From: Leadbetterella lacustris
GTDB taxonomy: Bacteria > Bacteroidota > Bacteroidia > Cytophagales > Spirosomataceae
Direction of reading: 5' to 3'
Assembly: GCA_965234335.1 (NCBI GenBank)
Contig: OZ248426.1
Location: forward strand, 62,001 to 126,000
Length of the DNA: 64,000 nucleotides
Shown: positions 12,152-20,815 of the stretch, piece after piece
Position numbering within the stretch: position 1 is the first letter of the stretch
Layout: each line of letters begins with the position of its first letter
The notes under the pieces: model-generated
Seen by the model: the letters and a program-made list of their open reading frames with translations, nothing else
Databases searched by the model: none
What the model was told of the DNA's origin: nothing
Translations under genes and position numbers: made by a program

Positions 12152-14614
12152 TTGAAGAGATTATCCCTACTCACTATTTTACTTTTTTGTATTCCAATCT
12201 TTTCGTACTGCCAAAATTTTTATTTTTTGCGTGGTTTTGTGTTGACCGAATCCAACGAACCCATTGTTGGTGCTACCATTCGTGTAGTAAATGAAAATAC
12301 GGGCACAAGTACCGATGAATATGGCAAGTATGAAATCAAACTTTTGGAAGGTTTGAACAGAATCTCTGTATCTTCAACTGGCTACCAAACGGAGATTTTC
12401 GAAGTGGTGTTGGAAAAAGATTTAGCCAAAAATATTCTTTTAAAAATTGATCAAAAACAACTCGATGAGCTAGTTGTAAAGGTAAAAAAGAAGGATTATT
12501 CTTATGAAGTTATAAGGCACGTGCTTGACAACAAAGCCAATGTTTTGAATCAATATCAGAATTTTCAGAGTAAGGTTTATATAAAAAGTATTGAAAAAGA
12601 AAATAGAAAACCACCCAAAAAGAAATCCGAAGAAGTCAAGGACGAACTTGGAGAGGGACTAGAAAAAAAGCCTGTTTTTAAAGATTCGATTCCGAACTTG
12701 AATATTTATGAATGTTCGCTGCTCAGACATCAGCATGTTCAAGGGCAACAAAAGGAAGAAAAGGAGGCGGTAAAAAGAATAGGAGACCAATCTACGCTTT
12801 TCTATAAGTCAGTGACAGACGGGGAGTTTGATTTGTACAAAAACCATCAGAAAATAGCCAAAATTGGTGATAACGATATTGTTTCGCCATTTAGCGATTT
12901 AACATTTTTGAGTTATAAATTTCAACTTTTGAAATATTATTTTGAGGGAAATCAAAAGATATACCAAATAAAAGTGAGCCCCAGAGACCTAGGAAATGCT
13001 CTTTATGAGGGTGTTATTGAGGTTATTGAAGACGAATGGGTGTTGAAAAGTGTAGATTTGGCTTTGACTAAAAGGGCATTGCTTCGCTACGATGAGTTTG
13101 GGCTTAAGCAGGAATTTGAGAAAATAGAAAACCGTTGGATGCCTATAAAAGCTGTTTATGAATGGAAAGTGAAGGAGGGTTCTACCAAGAAAGCTGGTAG
13201 AACTGAGGTGATTCAGTCTGATTTTAAATTTGATATGGAGTTAGGCAAGAGGTTTTTTGGAGCTGAGGTGGGTATGACTACCGAAAATGCGTATAAGCGA
13301 GATTCAAGTTTTTGGGAAAGTATAAGACCTCAGCCACTGAGCAAAGACGAGCAAAAGGTTATTAAGGAAAAGGAGCGACTGGAGATTTTGATGAATTCTA
13401 AGGTTTATTTGGATTCAATAGACAAGGTGAATAATAAAATTACCGCCCCAAAAATTATCTATTCGGGAATTTTTCATATCAATCGAAATAAAAAACAAAC
13501 TTGGTATTTTGATCCGGTATTGGGTCTCGTGGATCCGTTTTCGGTGGGTGGTTTGCGGGTGAGGTATGGTGTAGGATACTATAAAAGATATGAAAACAGA
13601 AGGCAGTTTTCGTCAAACGTAAATCTAAATTATGGCCTCAACAATCAAGATTTAAGAGGACAGGTTCAGTTGCGATATTTCTTTAACGCTTTTCGGAATT
13701 CAAGCCTTGAGTTTAGAATGGGGTCTGGTTTTAACGTTGTCAATGGCTCAGCTACCTTAAATGATATAGTCAGAAGAAGTAATTTTTACCAGAACAAATA
13801 CCTCGATTTTAGACATAGAACAGAGATTTTTAATGGATTTTATCTCAATTCGCACGCCTATTACGAAGTTAGGACTGACCTGACCAATCTGAAATTTACT
13901 GAACTAGGTGATAGGCTTTTTAATAATAATTTGCCTCAGTCATTTCAGAAAAGCCATGTTTATAAAACTAATTTTGGGATAGAATATACTCCTAGGCAAT
14001 TGTATCTGAGAGAACCTAATCAAAAGCAGATACTTGGGTCTAAATTTCCCACTTTTAGCCTGAATTTCGAAAAGGCATGGCCAATGTCGGGTAAAATAAC
14101 TAGCAATTTTAGCTACATTTCAGTTTCGGCGAGGCAAACTTTCAACATAGGCACTATTGGTACTTCAGAGTATAGGATACATGCAGGCAAGTTTTTGGAT
14201 ACCACGCGTATGGCCATAATGGATTATAAATATCAGCGGGGTGGAGATAATTATCTTTTTACTCCTGCCATGTACACTTATCAGTTGATTCCGAAGACTT
14301 TCGCTGTTTTTAATTGGTATTTTGAGTCGCACTATGTACATCAATTCAATGGTTTTTTTACATCAAAAGTGCCTTTGCTTAACAAAACGGGTATCAGAGA
14401 AATGGCTGGTGTGGGCTTTATGTATGTGCCTGAGCGAAAGTTTCAGTATGCCGAGGTCTATTTTGGTTTTAATAGAGTTTTTAAAATTGGCCGAGAGCGA
14501 ATTAGACTTGGAAGCTATTATGTTATGGCTCAGTCGAATGAATTCGGTATCAGAAACGGCATTAAGTTTTCAATAGAGCCTTACAATCAAAACCGGAATA
14601 CTTGGAGCTTTTGA
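12152..14614 (+). CDS. DUF5686 / carboxypeptidase-regulatory-like outer-membrane protein
   Basis: 820 aa starting at TTG; no in-frame ATG lies just upstream, and the TTG gives a clean signal peptide (KRLSLLTILLFCIPIFSYC, then Q). Residues about 25-110 are a CarboxypepD_reg-like beta-sandwich (GFVLTESNEPIVGATIRVV ... TDEYGKYEIKL) as found on SusC-like and related proteins. The long remainder matches the DUF5686 type and ends in aromatic, alternating strands that suggest an outer-membrane barrel (C-terminal NRNTWSF). The function of the family is unknown. Confidence 0.8.
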   Translation: MKRLSLLTILLFCIPIFSYCQNFYFLRGFVLTESNEPIVGATIRVVNENTGTSTDEYGKYEIKLLEGLNRISVSSTGYQTEIFEVVLEKDLAKNILLKIDQKQLDELVVKVKKKDYSYEVIRHVLDNKANVLNQYQNFQSKVYIKSIEKENRKPPKKKSEEVKDELGEGLEKKPVFKDSIPNLNIYECSLLRHQHVQGQQKEEKEAVKRIGDQSTLFYKSVTDGEFDLYKNHQKIAKIGDNDIVSPFSDLTFLSYKFQLLKYYFEGNQKIYQIKVSPRDLGNALYEGVIEVIEDEWVLKSVDLALTKRALLRYDEFGLKQEFEKIENRWMPIKAVYEWKVKEGSTKKAGRTEVIQSDFKFDMELGKRFFGAEVGMTTENAYKRDSSFWESIRPQPLSKDEQKVIKEKERLEILMNSKVYLDSIDKVNNKITAPKIIYSGIFHINRNKKQTWYFDPVLGLVDPFSVGGLRVRYGVGYYKRYENRRQFSSNVNLNYGLNNQDLRGQVQLRYFFNAFRNSSLEFRMGSGFNVVNGSATLNDIVRRSNFYQNKYLDFRHRTEIFNGFYLNSHAYYEVRTDLTNLKFTELGDRLFNNNLPQSFQKSHVYKTNFGIEYTPRQLYLREPNQKQILGSKFPTFSLNFEKAWPMSGKITSNFSYISVSARQTFNIGTIGTSEYRIHAGKFLDTTRMAIMDYKYQRGGDNYLFTPAMYTYQLIPKTFAVFNWYFESHYVHQFNGFFTSKVPLLNKTGIREMAGVGFMYVPERKFQYAEVYFGFNRVFKIGRERIRLGSYYVMAQSNEFGIRNGIKFSIEPYNQNRNTWSF

Positions 14615-14626
14615 GTGAAAATTGTA

Positions 14627-15436
14627 CTATTTATCATTAAAACTAAAATATGAAATGGAAGCTTGGCCGTTTTTCCCTTCTGAAGAAATGATCAAATCTC
14701 CATTGGGTGTAAAACAAATGCCCTCAGGTTGTGGAAACTGGTCTTCGTTTAAATTGTATTGTTCTTTTGGGTTGCCGTTTTCATCCAAAACCAAAAGTTT
14801 TTTACCTGCTGATGCTAGAACATAAATTTTACCTGAAATTGGGTGAACGGCTATTCCTGAGGGTTTGAATTCCTTGCCATGTTTGCCATTTTTCTTAATA
14901 TCATCTTTCGAAATTGAGAATTTTCTGGTGAGTTTTTGATTTTTCAAATCAAACTGAAATATGGCTTTCTCTCCTTTCATTTCTTTTGCAGCCAAAAGCA
15001 ATGCATTTGATTTTGGATCATATCCTAGCCCTTCGAATTCTTCCACCTCGTGGCTGCTGCAATCGTACTTTACCGTGTTTTTAGTGTTGATGTCAAATGC
15101 ACTTACCTGCCCATCACTTCTCAGAACGTAAGATATTCCGTCTAATAAAACTACGTCTTCATAATCTCCGTCTTCCTCAAATTCCAAGGTATCAATGATT
15201 TCTTTTTTCTCATGGTCATATATAAACAAACGACCCACTTCATCATTGATACAAATAATTTGATTTTCATCAAAATAAGAAATACCTGAAATCTCTTTGA
15301 GGTTTTTAGATAAATTTTGTTGGAAGTCTGGTTTGTCAATTTCGTAGAGTTTGGCAGTTTTATTTTTTTTGATAAAATAAAAAATTACAAAAAAGGAAAT
15401 TAACAAGGCAAGGGCGAGGAGAATCAGTGTTTTCAC
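14627..15436 (-). CDS. SdiA-regulated-type beta-propeller protein, membrane anchored
   Basis: 269 aa. An N-terminal transmembrane anchor (about 3-22, followed by KKNK) leads into a six-bladed-propeller-like region with blade phrases such as ISGISYFDENQIICIND, EGLGYDPKSNALLLAAKE, SGIAVHPISGKIYVLAS and PEGICFTPNGDLIISSEG. This is the pattern of the SdiA-regulated (YjiK) family. The propeller would lie in the periplasm. The function is not established; a binding or sensing role is a guess. It converges with the DUF5686 gene, stop codons 13 bases apart. Confidence 0.75.
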   Translation of the reverse strand: MKTLILLALALLISFFVIFYFIKKNKTAKLYEIDKPDFQQNLSKNLKEISGISYFDENQIICINDEVGRLFIYDHEKKEIIDTLEFEEDGDYEDVVLLDGISYVLRSDGQVSAFDINTKNTVKYDCSSHEVEEFEGLGYDPKSNALLLAAKEMKGEKAIFQFDLKNQKLTRKFSISKDDIKKNGKHGKEFKPSGIAVHPISGKIYVLASAGKKLLVLDENGNPKEQYNLNEDQFPQPEGICFTPNGDLIISSEGKNGQASISYFSFNDK

Positions 15437-15543
15437 GGGTGTTAATGGCTTTTTTATTTCGCAAAGTTAGTAATTAGTTGGGGTCAATTTGTAATGCGTT
15501 TTCTGTAGGTAGGTTAATTTTATGTCATCATTTGTGTTTTATA

Positions 15544-15684
15544 TATACCTTAAAGGGTATAAAAATTAAATAATTGTAGTTTGTTATACTTTAAAGGGTA
15601 TAAAATTATAGGAAAAATAAAATATTATACCTTTTGTAATATAAAAAATTAATATATTTGTATTGTTATATTTTATAGGGTATA
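15544..15684 (+). promoter_or_regulatory. Four operator-like repeats at 41-bp spacing before hipB
   Basis: Four sites of the form TATACC-N6-GGTATA start at 15544 (perfect), 15585 (one mismatch), 15626 (right half worn) and 15667 (left half worn, right half perfect). Each starts exactly 41 bases after the last, about four helical turns, so bound dimers would face the same side of the DNA. The last site ends three bases before the hipB ATG. The layout is like HipB operators (TATCC-N8-GGATA in E. coli), and autorepression by the HipB/S/T complex is expected. Confidence 0.75.
15633..15660 (+). promoter_or_regulatory. hipBST promoter
   Basis: TATATTTG at 15653-15660 matches TAnnTTTG, with TTTG at 15633-15636 upstream (16-base spacer, somewhat short). 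The elements lie within operator site 3 and just before site 4, so repressor binding would cover the promoter. Confidence 0.55.
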
Positions 15685-15687
15685 AAA

Positions 15688-15906
15688 ATGAAAGAAAAAA
15701 GTAGACTGATAAGCTTTGTAAAACAAAAACGCAAACTTGCCAACATCACACAAGCGGAGTTGGCTGAAAAAGCCGACGTCGGGCTGAGGTTTGTGAGAGA
15801 TTTGGAACAAGGCAAAAAAACGCTCAGGATGGACACCGTAAATAAAGTGTTGGCACTATTTGGAGCGGAGTTGGCTCCTTTAGAAAAAGACAGAAAAGAT
15901 GAATAG
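15688..15906 (+). CDS. hipB: HipB-like antitoxin / autorepressor
   Basis: 72 aa, almost entirely one HTH_3 (Cro/CI-type) domain: KRKLANITQAELAEKADVG as helices 1-3, then FVRDLEQGKKTLRMDTV. This is the length and type of HipB proteins. It is the first gene of a three-gene operon; its stop overlaps the hipS start by eight bases. It should bind the TATACC-N6-GGTATA sites directly upstream. In tripartite HipBST systems HipB is the DNA-binding part, while HipS neutralises the toxin. Confidence 0.85.
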   Translation: MKEKSRLISFVKQKRKLANITQAELAEKADVGLRFVRDLEQGKKTLRMDTVNKVLALFGAELAPLEKDRKDE

Positions 15907-16231
15907 AAAAGCAAATGTGTTTTTACATAATAAACTAGCAGGTGTTTTGGCAGAAACAGATGCGGGATATTCTTTTTTGTATGACTTGGAATATGTCAAT
16001 GGGGAAGAGGTTTATTCGGTAAGCCAAACACTGCCAGTTACAAAAAAAGCCTTTCAAAGTAAGGTGCTTTTTCCTTTTTTTGATGGATTAATACCCGAAG
16101 GATGGTTGCTGGATATAGCCATAGATAACTGGAAAATAAACGGAAGAGATAGGTTTGGGTTACTTCTGGCATGTTGTAAAAGCACCATAGGGGCTGTAAG
16201 TATAATGGCAAAAGACGATGAAAAACTATAA
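15899..16231 (+). CDS. hipS: HipS-like antitoxin (separate HipA N-terminal domain)
   Basis: 110 aa corresponding to the N-subdomain 1 of HipA (NRKANVFLHNKLAGVLAE, then LPVTKKAFQSKVLFPFFDGLIPEGWLLD split over two stretches). In ordinary HipA this region is the first 100 or so residues of the kinase; here it is its own protein, as in HipBST systems of enteropathogenic E. coli and Legionella, where HipS is the antitoxin. Overlaps hipB by 8 and hipT by 14 bases, which argues for coupled translation. A simple frameshift in hipA is unlikely: the separate HipT starts with its own ATG and both halves keep sensible ends. Confidence 0.8.
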   Translation: MNRKANVFLHNKLAGVLAETDAGYSFLYDLEYVNGEEVYSVSQTLPVTKKAFQSKVLFPFFDGLIPEGWLLDIAIDNWKINGRDRFGLLLACCKSTIGAVSIMAKDDEKL

Positions 16232-17252
16232 AAACAAAAATCCGAAATATAGTCAGGAAGCTCAGAGCGTGGTTTTTGAGCCTGAAGAGAAGTATGGCAA
16301 CGAAAAGGGGCGATGTTTGTATTGTTATGATTTTTTGAAAGATAGTGAGGTTCATTATCATCAGGCATGTAGCAAACGCTTTTTTGGGCAAGCTTATGTG
16401 CCCAAGTTTGAATATGACAAAGAAGCTTTGGCAGATTTGGCTCAGCAATTTGTAAACGCCAATATGGCCGTGACAGGTGTGCAGGCAAAAGTCAGTTTGA
16501 GTTGGCACCGTAAACAAGAAAGAAACGCCTTAAAAAAACTCACTATAGTAGGCTTATATGGCGATTATATACTCAAGCCGCCGTCAGATTATTATCGCTC
16601 TTTGCCGGAGCTTGAAGATTGCACCATGAAAATGGCAGCGGTGTGTGGCCTGAAGACTGTGCCGCACACCTTATTTCCTTTGCAAGACGGCACCTTGTGT
16701 TATTTGACTAGGAGGGTTGACCGCACACGCTCAGGTATGCGGCACATGGAGGATATGTGCCAACTCACCGAACGCCTTACCGAGGATAAATATAAGGGTA
16801 GTCACGAACAAATAGCCAAGGCTTTGGTAAAGTATTCAGATGCTCCCCTGCTTGATGTTACAAACTTTTACGAGTATGTGGTATTTAGTTATTTGACTGG
16901 AAATGCAGATATGCACCTGAAGAATTTTTCGTTGCTCGAAACCGAGGAAAGAGGAAAATATATGCTCAGCCCGGCGTATGATATGCTAAGCACAGCTCTT
17001 GTAAACAAAGCTGATACCGAAGAGCTAGCACTGACTTTAAACGGAAAGAAAAGTAAGCTAAAATATGAAGATTTTTTAGCGGCTTACAAACTATCTAATC
17101 TGTCGCAAAAGCTTTTGGATAAAACCTTCGAGAATTTTTATTACTGTCGGTACGAAATGTTGGAGGTGGTGCATAAAAGTTTTTTGGCTCAAGACTTAAA
17201 AAATGATTTTGAGGTTTTGTTGTTGGATAAATACAAAAGGCTTGGATTCTAA
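16218..17252 (+). CDS. hipT: HipT-like serine/threonine kinase toxin
   Basis: 344 aa HipA-like kinase without the N-subdomain. A short CxxC...H...C stretch (CLYCYDFLKDSEVHYHQAC) precedes the kinase core. The P-loop-like autophosphorylation motif reads VTGVQAK at 85-91, with Thr86 where HipA has Ser150. Catalytic residues are kept: GNADMHLKNFS with Asp231 and Asn236, and PAYD with Asp255. The protein should therefore be an active kinase; known relatives phosphorylate aminoacyl-tRNA synthetases (GltX for HipA, TrpS for HipT). The target here is unknown. A 13-bp inverted repeat overlaps its stop codon. Confidence 0.82.
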   Translation: MKNYKNKNPKYSQEAQSVVFEPEEKYGNEKGRCLYCYDFLKDSEVHYHQACSKRFFGQAYVPKFEYDKEALADLAQQFVNANMAVTGVQAKVSLSWHRKQERNALKKLTIVGLYGDYILKPPSDYYRSLPELEDCTMKMAAVCGLKTVPHTLFPLQDGTLCYLTRRVDRTRSGMRHMEDMCQLTERLTEDKYKGSHEQIAKALVKYSDAPLLDVTNFYEYVVFSYLTGNADMHLKNFSLLETEERGKYMLSPAYDMLSTALVNKADTEELALTLNGKKSKLKYEDFLAAYKLSNLSQKLLDKTFENFYYCRYEMLEVVHKSFLAQDLKNDFEVLLLDKYKRLGF

Positions 17253-17288
17253 AACTTCTGAAGACAGATGTTTCTTTTAGAATCCAAT
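17243..17288 (+). other. 13-bp perfect inverted repeat across the hipT stop
   Basis: ttggattctaaaa (17243-17255) is repeated as its exact complement at 17276-17288, with a 20-base loop. The stop codon TAA of hipT lies in the left arm. No T-run follows, so it is a weak candidate terminator; it may stabilise the mRNA end or mark a boundary of the module. Confidence 0.5.
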
Positions 17289-17319
17289 CTCTATATTGCA
17301 ATCAAAAAATATTTAAACT

Positions 17320-18564
17320 ATGCTCGTATTCAAATTTGGTGGTGCTTCAGTAAGGGATGTTGAGGGGGTTGTAAACCTTAAGCGGATTGTCCAATTATAT
17401 GAAAATCAGACAATTCTTGTGGTGGTGTCTGCCATGGGTAAGATGACCAACGCCTTGGAGGAAGTTGTGAGGTTGTTTTATAAAAAAGAGGAGTACGCCC
17501 CAAACTTAAAGGAAATAGAAGACTATCATCAGGCCCTGATAAATGGACTTTTTATAGACAAAGCAGAAATAACGGCATCTTTAGAAAAGCATGTTCAAAG
17601 AATTATCGATTATTTAAAAAGTGTTGATGGGCAGAAGTACGATGAAATTTATGATCAGGTTATTTCTAATGGCGAATTGATTTCGACGCTCATTATTAGC
17701 ACTTATCTCAGCCAAGAGGGAATCAGCAACAGATGGTTAGATGCCCGGAAATACTTAAAAACAGACACTACTTTTAGAGAAGCAAAGGTCAATTGGGACG
17801 CTACCCAAAGTAGCATAGATTTGTTGGAGCAAAATGTCAATTTGTTCGTTACGCAAGGGTTTATTGGAGGTACTTCTGACAACAAAACAACTACGCTTGG
17901 TCGCGAGGGTTCTGATTATACCGCTTCGATATTTGCCCATTGCCTCAAGGCCGAGTCGGTTACGATTTGGAAAGACGTGCCTGGTGTTTTGAGTGCCGAC
18001 CCTAGGATATTTTCTGAATACCAAAAGTTTGACCAATTGTCATACACAGAGGCTGTAGAAATGACCTACTACGGAGCCACGGTTATTCATCCAAAAACCA
18101 TTAAGCCACTGCAAAACTCCAACATTCCATTATACGTTAAGCCATTCTTACATCCGGAGGAAGCCGGAACGGTAATAAATGCTGGAGAGTTTTTACAGAA
18201 AAATATTTCCGCTATTATTGTCAAAAAGAACCAATTGCTGATTTCGATTTCGACCAAGGACTTTTCGTTTATTTCTGAACTTAATATCTCACATATCTAC
18301 GAGGTTTTTGCCAAACTGAATCTCAAATGCAACGTTAGTCAAAATTCAGCTTTGAGTTTTACGGTTTGTCTTGATTTTGACGATATGAAGTTTGCGGAAT
18401 TAATTCAAACACTTGAAACATCATTTAAAGTAAGATACAATGAGAATGTAACGCTCTACACCATCCGGCACTACGACTCCGATGTTTTGCAAAAAATATT
18501 GGATGGGAAAACAGTAATATTGGAGCAATTGAGCCGAAGCACCGCTCAAATAGTGGTGAAGTAA
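17320..18564 (+). CDS. lysC: Aspartate kinase
   Basis: 414 aa monofunctional aspartokinase. It opens with KFGGASVRD (substrate-binding KFGG), has TTLGREGSDYTA in the kinase domain, WKDVPGVLSADPR, and MTYYGATVIHPKTIKPL. The C-terminal 110 residues are ACT-like (LISISTKDFSF, CNVSQNSALSFTV), where feedback by lysine or threonine usually acts. It makes aspartyl phosphate for the lysine, threonine and methionine pathways. No other pathway genes are adjacent. The symbol is by function class; which feedback type this is cannot be told. Confidence 0.88.
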   Translation: MLVFKFGGASVRDVEGVVNLKRIVQLYENQTILVVVSAMGKMTNALEEVVRLFYKKEEYAPNLKEIEDYHQALINGLFIDKAEITASLEKHVQRIIDYLKSVDGQKYDEIYDQVISNGELISTLIISTYLSQEGISNRWLDARKYLKTDTTFREAKVNWDATQSSIDLLEQNVNLFVTQGFIGGTSDNKTTTLGREGSDYTASIFAHCLKAESVTIWKDVPGVLSADPRIFSEYQKFDQLSYTEAVEMTYYGATVIHPKTIKPLQNSNIPLYVKPFLHPEEAGTVINAGEFLQKNISAIIVKKNQLLISISTKDFSFISELNISHIYEVFAKLNLKCNVSQNSALSFTVCLDFDDMKFAELIQTLETSFKVRYNENVTLYTIRHYDSDVLQKILDGKTVILEQLSRSTAQIVVK

Positions 18565-18670
18565 AGAAGGAAAAAGTAATATTACGTTTTTTCAGTGTCA
18601 ATCTAGTGTAAAATCGATGTTTTTAAATTTTACTTTTTTAAATTTACAATCTATTACCATCAATCAAACT

Positions 18671-20770
18671 ATGAAATCATCAATCAAACTCATTGTATTT
18701 GCATTAATTCCATATTTTTCAATGGCTCAAATAAAATATCCTGAAACTCAAAAAGGTTCTCAAACCGACACTTATCATGGAACCGAGGTAAAAGATGCCT
18801 ATCGTTGGCTCGAAGACGACAAATCAGCTGAGACAGCCGCTTGGGTTAAAGACCAAAACGAGGTTACGTTTGATTATTTATCTAAAATTCCTTACAAAAA
18901 ACAGCTTCAAGACCGTTTGGAGAAGGTTTTTAATTATCCAAAATATTCAGCTCCAACCAAAAAACACGAATGGTTTTATTTTTACAAAAACGATGGACTT
19001 CAAAATCAGTCAGTATTGTATCGTCAAAAAGGTTTAGATGGTAAGCCTGAATTGGTGATGGACCCCAACAAACTCTCGCCAGATGGCACCACGCGTTTGA
19101 TGCAATTTACTATTTCAAAAGACGGAAATTTTGCCGCATATTCACTATCAAAAGGCGGTTCAGACTGGATGGAAGTATATGTGATGGATACCAAAACCAT
19201 GAAAACACTGACAGATAAACTAGAATGGGTGAAAATTTCTGGTTTAGCTTGGCAAGGAAATGGTTTTTACTACAGTCGCTATCCAAAACCCGAAGGAAGT
19301 GCTTTAGCAGCCAAAAACGAAAATCACCAAGTTTGGTTTCACACTGTAGGTACCAGTCAAGATAAAGACCAATTGGTATATCAGGACCAAGCTAACGGAC
19401 AACGTTTTCATACTTTGGGAACTTCGGAAGACGAACAACATGCGTTTTTGGTGTTAAGCGATAGAGGAAAAGGATTGGACGGTAACGCTCTTTATTACAA
19501 AACCAAAGACCAAAAAGAATTCACACCCGTGGTGAAAGAAATCACGAATTCTTCTTATTCTTTTATTGACAACGTTAACGGAAAATTCATTATACAGACC
19601 AACGACAAAGCACCGAACGAAAAGCTAATTTTGTTTGACCCAAAAACCAGTAAATTCTCAGATTTTATTGCTGAAAAACCTGAGCCTCTTCAAGGTGCAG
19701 GCACAGCAGGAGGCAAACTATTTTTAAATTATCTGAAAGACGTAACCTCAAGAATATATGTTTATGATTTGAATGGAAAATTAGAAAACGAGGTAAAACT
19801 GCCCGGACTAGGCACCGCGGGTGGTTTTGGAGGAGACAAAGACGACAAATTTGTTTTCTATTCATTTACCTCATTTACTTTTCCTCCTACCATTTACCGA
19901 TATGACATCGCTACCAAGAAAAGTACTGTTTTTAGAAAACCTGAAGTAGATTTCAAGGCTGATGATTTTGAGACCAAACAAGTTTTTTATACTTCAAAAG
20001 ATGGCACCAAAGTGCCTATGTTTATTACTTACAAAAAAGGTTTGAAGTTAAATTCTAAAAATCCGACCTTATTATATGGTTATGGTGGATTTAATATCAG
20101 TTTAAACCCAGCTTTTAGTCCACTTTTGATTCCTTTCCTCGAGTTCGGAGGTGTGTATGCACAAGCCAACCTGCGTGGTGGCTCTGAATACGGCGAAAAA
20201 TGGCACGAACAAGGCATGAAACTAAAAAAACAGAATGTATTTGATGATTTTATAGCAGCAGGAGAATATCTGATTGCCAACAAATATTGTGATTCAGAGC
20301 ATTTGGCACTTCGTGGCGGTTCTAATGGCGGACTTTTGGTAGGTGCTGTCATTAACCAAAGGCCAGATTTGGCCAAAGTGGCTATACCCCAAGTGGGCGT
20401 AATGGATATGTTGCGTTTTCATAAATTCACTATAGGTTGGAACTGGATAGCCGATTACGGCTCAGCCGACAATGCCGAGGAATTCAAAGTGCTTTACGGT
20501 TATTCGCCATTGCACAATATCAAATCAGGCGTAAATTACCCAGCTACTTTGGTAACCACAGCCGACCACGACGATAGGGTTGTGCCAGCCCATTCTTTCA
20601 AATACGCTGCCGAGCTACAAGCCAAAGCTGCCGAAAGTACCAAAAATCCGTTGCTGATACGTATAGACACCAACTCAGGACACGGAGCCTCCAATACCAA
20701 AAAGAACATAGAAACCATGGCCGACATCTATGGATTTATCTTTTGGAATATGGGGGTGAGGGAGTTGTGA
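18671..20770 (+). CDS. Secreted prolyl oligopeptidase (S9A family)
   Basis: The ATG at 18671 is chosen because it starts a signal peptide (KSSIKLIVFALIPYFSMAQ); a farther ATG at 18617 would add 18 unlikely residues. 699 aa, the normal length. An N-terminal YRWLEDD motif and seven-bladed propeller precede the alpha/beta-hydrolase domain with GGSNGG (catalytic Ser551), the DHDDRVVP segment at 632-639 holding the catalytic Asp, and SGHG (His671). The family cleaves proline-containing peptides, here in the periplasm or outside. It stands alone between unrelated genes. Confidence 0.92.
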   Translation: MKSSIKLIVFALIPYFSMAQIKYPETQKGSQTDTYHGTEVKDAYRWLEDDKSAETAAWVKDQNEVTFDYLSKIPYKKQLQDRLEKVFNYPKYSAPTKKHEWFYFYKNDGLQNQSVLYRQKGLDGKPELVMDPNKLSPDGTTRLMQFTISKDGNFAAYSLSKGGSDWMEVYVMDTKTMKTLTDKLEWVKISGLAWQGNGFYYSRYPKPEGSALAAKNENHQVWFHTVGTSQDKDQLVYQDQANGQRFHTLGTSEDEQHAFLVLSDRGKGLDGNALYYKTKDQKEFTPVVKEITNSSYSFIDNVNGKFIIQTNDKAPNEKLILFDPKTSKFSDFIAEKPEPLQGAGTAGGKLFLNYLKDVTSRIYVYDLNGKLENEVKLPGLGTAGGFGGDKDDKFVFYSFTSFTFPPTIYRYDIATKKSTVFRKPEVDFKADDFETKQVFYTSKDGTKVPMFITYKKGLKLNSKNPTLLYGYGGFNISLNPAFSPLLIPFLEFGGVYAQANLRGGSEYGEKWHEQGMKLKKQNVFDDFIAAGEYLIANKYCDSEHLALRGGSNGGLLVGAVINQRPDLAKVAIPQVGVMDMLRFHKFTIGWNWIADYGSADNAEEFKVLYGYSPLHNIKSGVNYPATLVTTADHDDRVVPAHSFKYAAELQAKAAESTKNPLLIRIDTNSGHGASNTKKNIETMADIYGFIFWNMGVREL

Positions 20771-20815
20771 GGTGGATTAAAATAATTAAATTTAATGAAA
20801 TTAAATTATTAAAAT

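Noticed and set aside
16038..16517. 159- and 144-codon minus-strand ORFs over hipS/hipT
   Set aside because: Antisense shadows; the plus-strand frames have clear HipA-type motifs and overlaps.
16218..17252. hipA broken by frameshift instead of a true split system
   Set aside because: HipS ends and HipT begins in different frames with a 14-base overlap and a proper ATG, the HipT N-terminus has its own extra stretch, and the arrangement matches known HipBST order. Reads over 16200-16235 would settle it.
18570..18593. gtaatattac palindrome with A and T flanks after aspartokinase
   Set aside because: No loop is possible for a stable hairpin and the bases are nearly all A/T, so it is not called as a terminator.
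20770..20812. AT-only inverted repeat after prolyl oligopeptidase
   Set aside because: Imperfect and without any G-C pairs; expected by chance in such AT-rich sequence.
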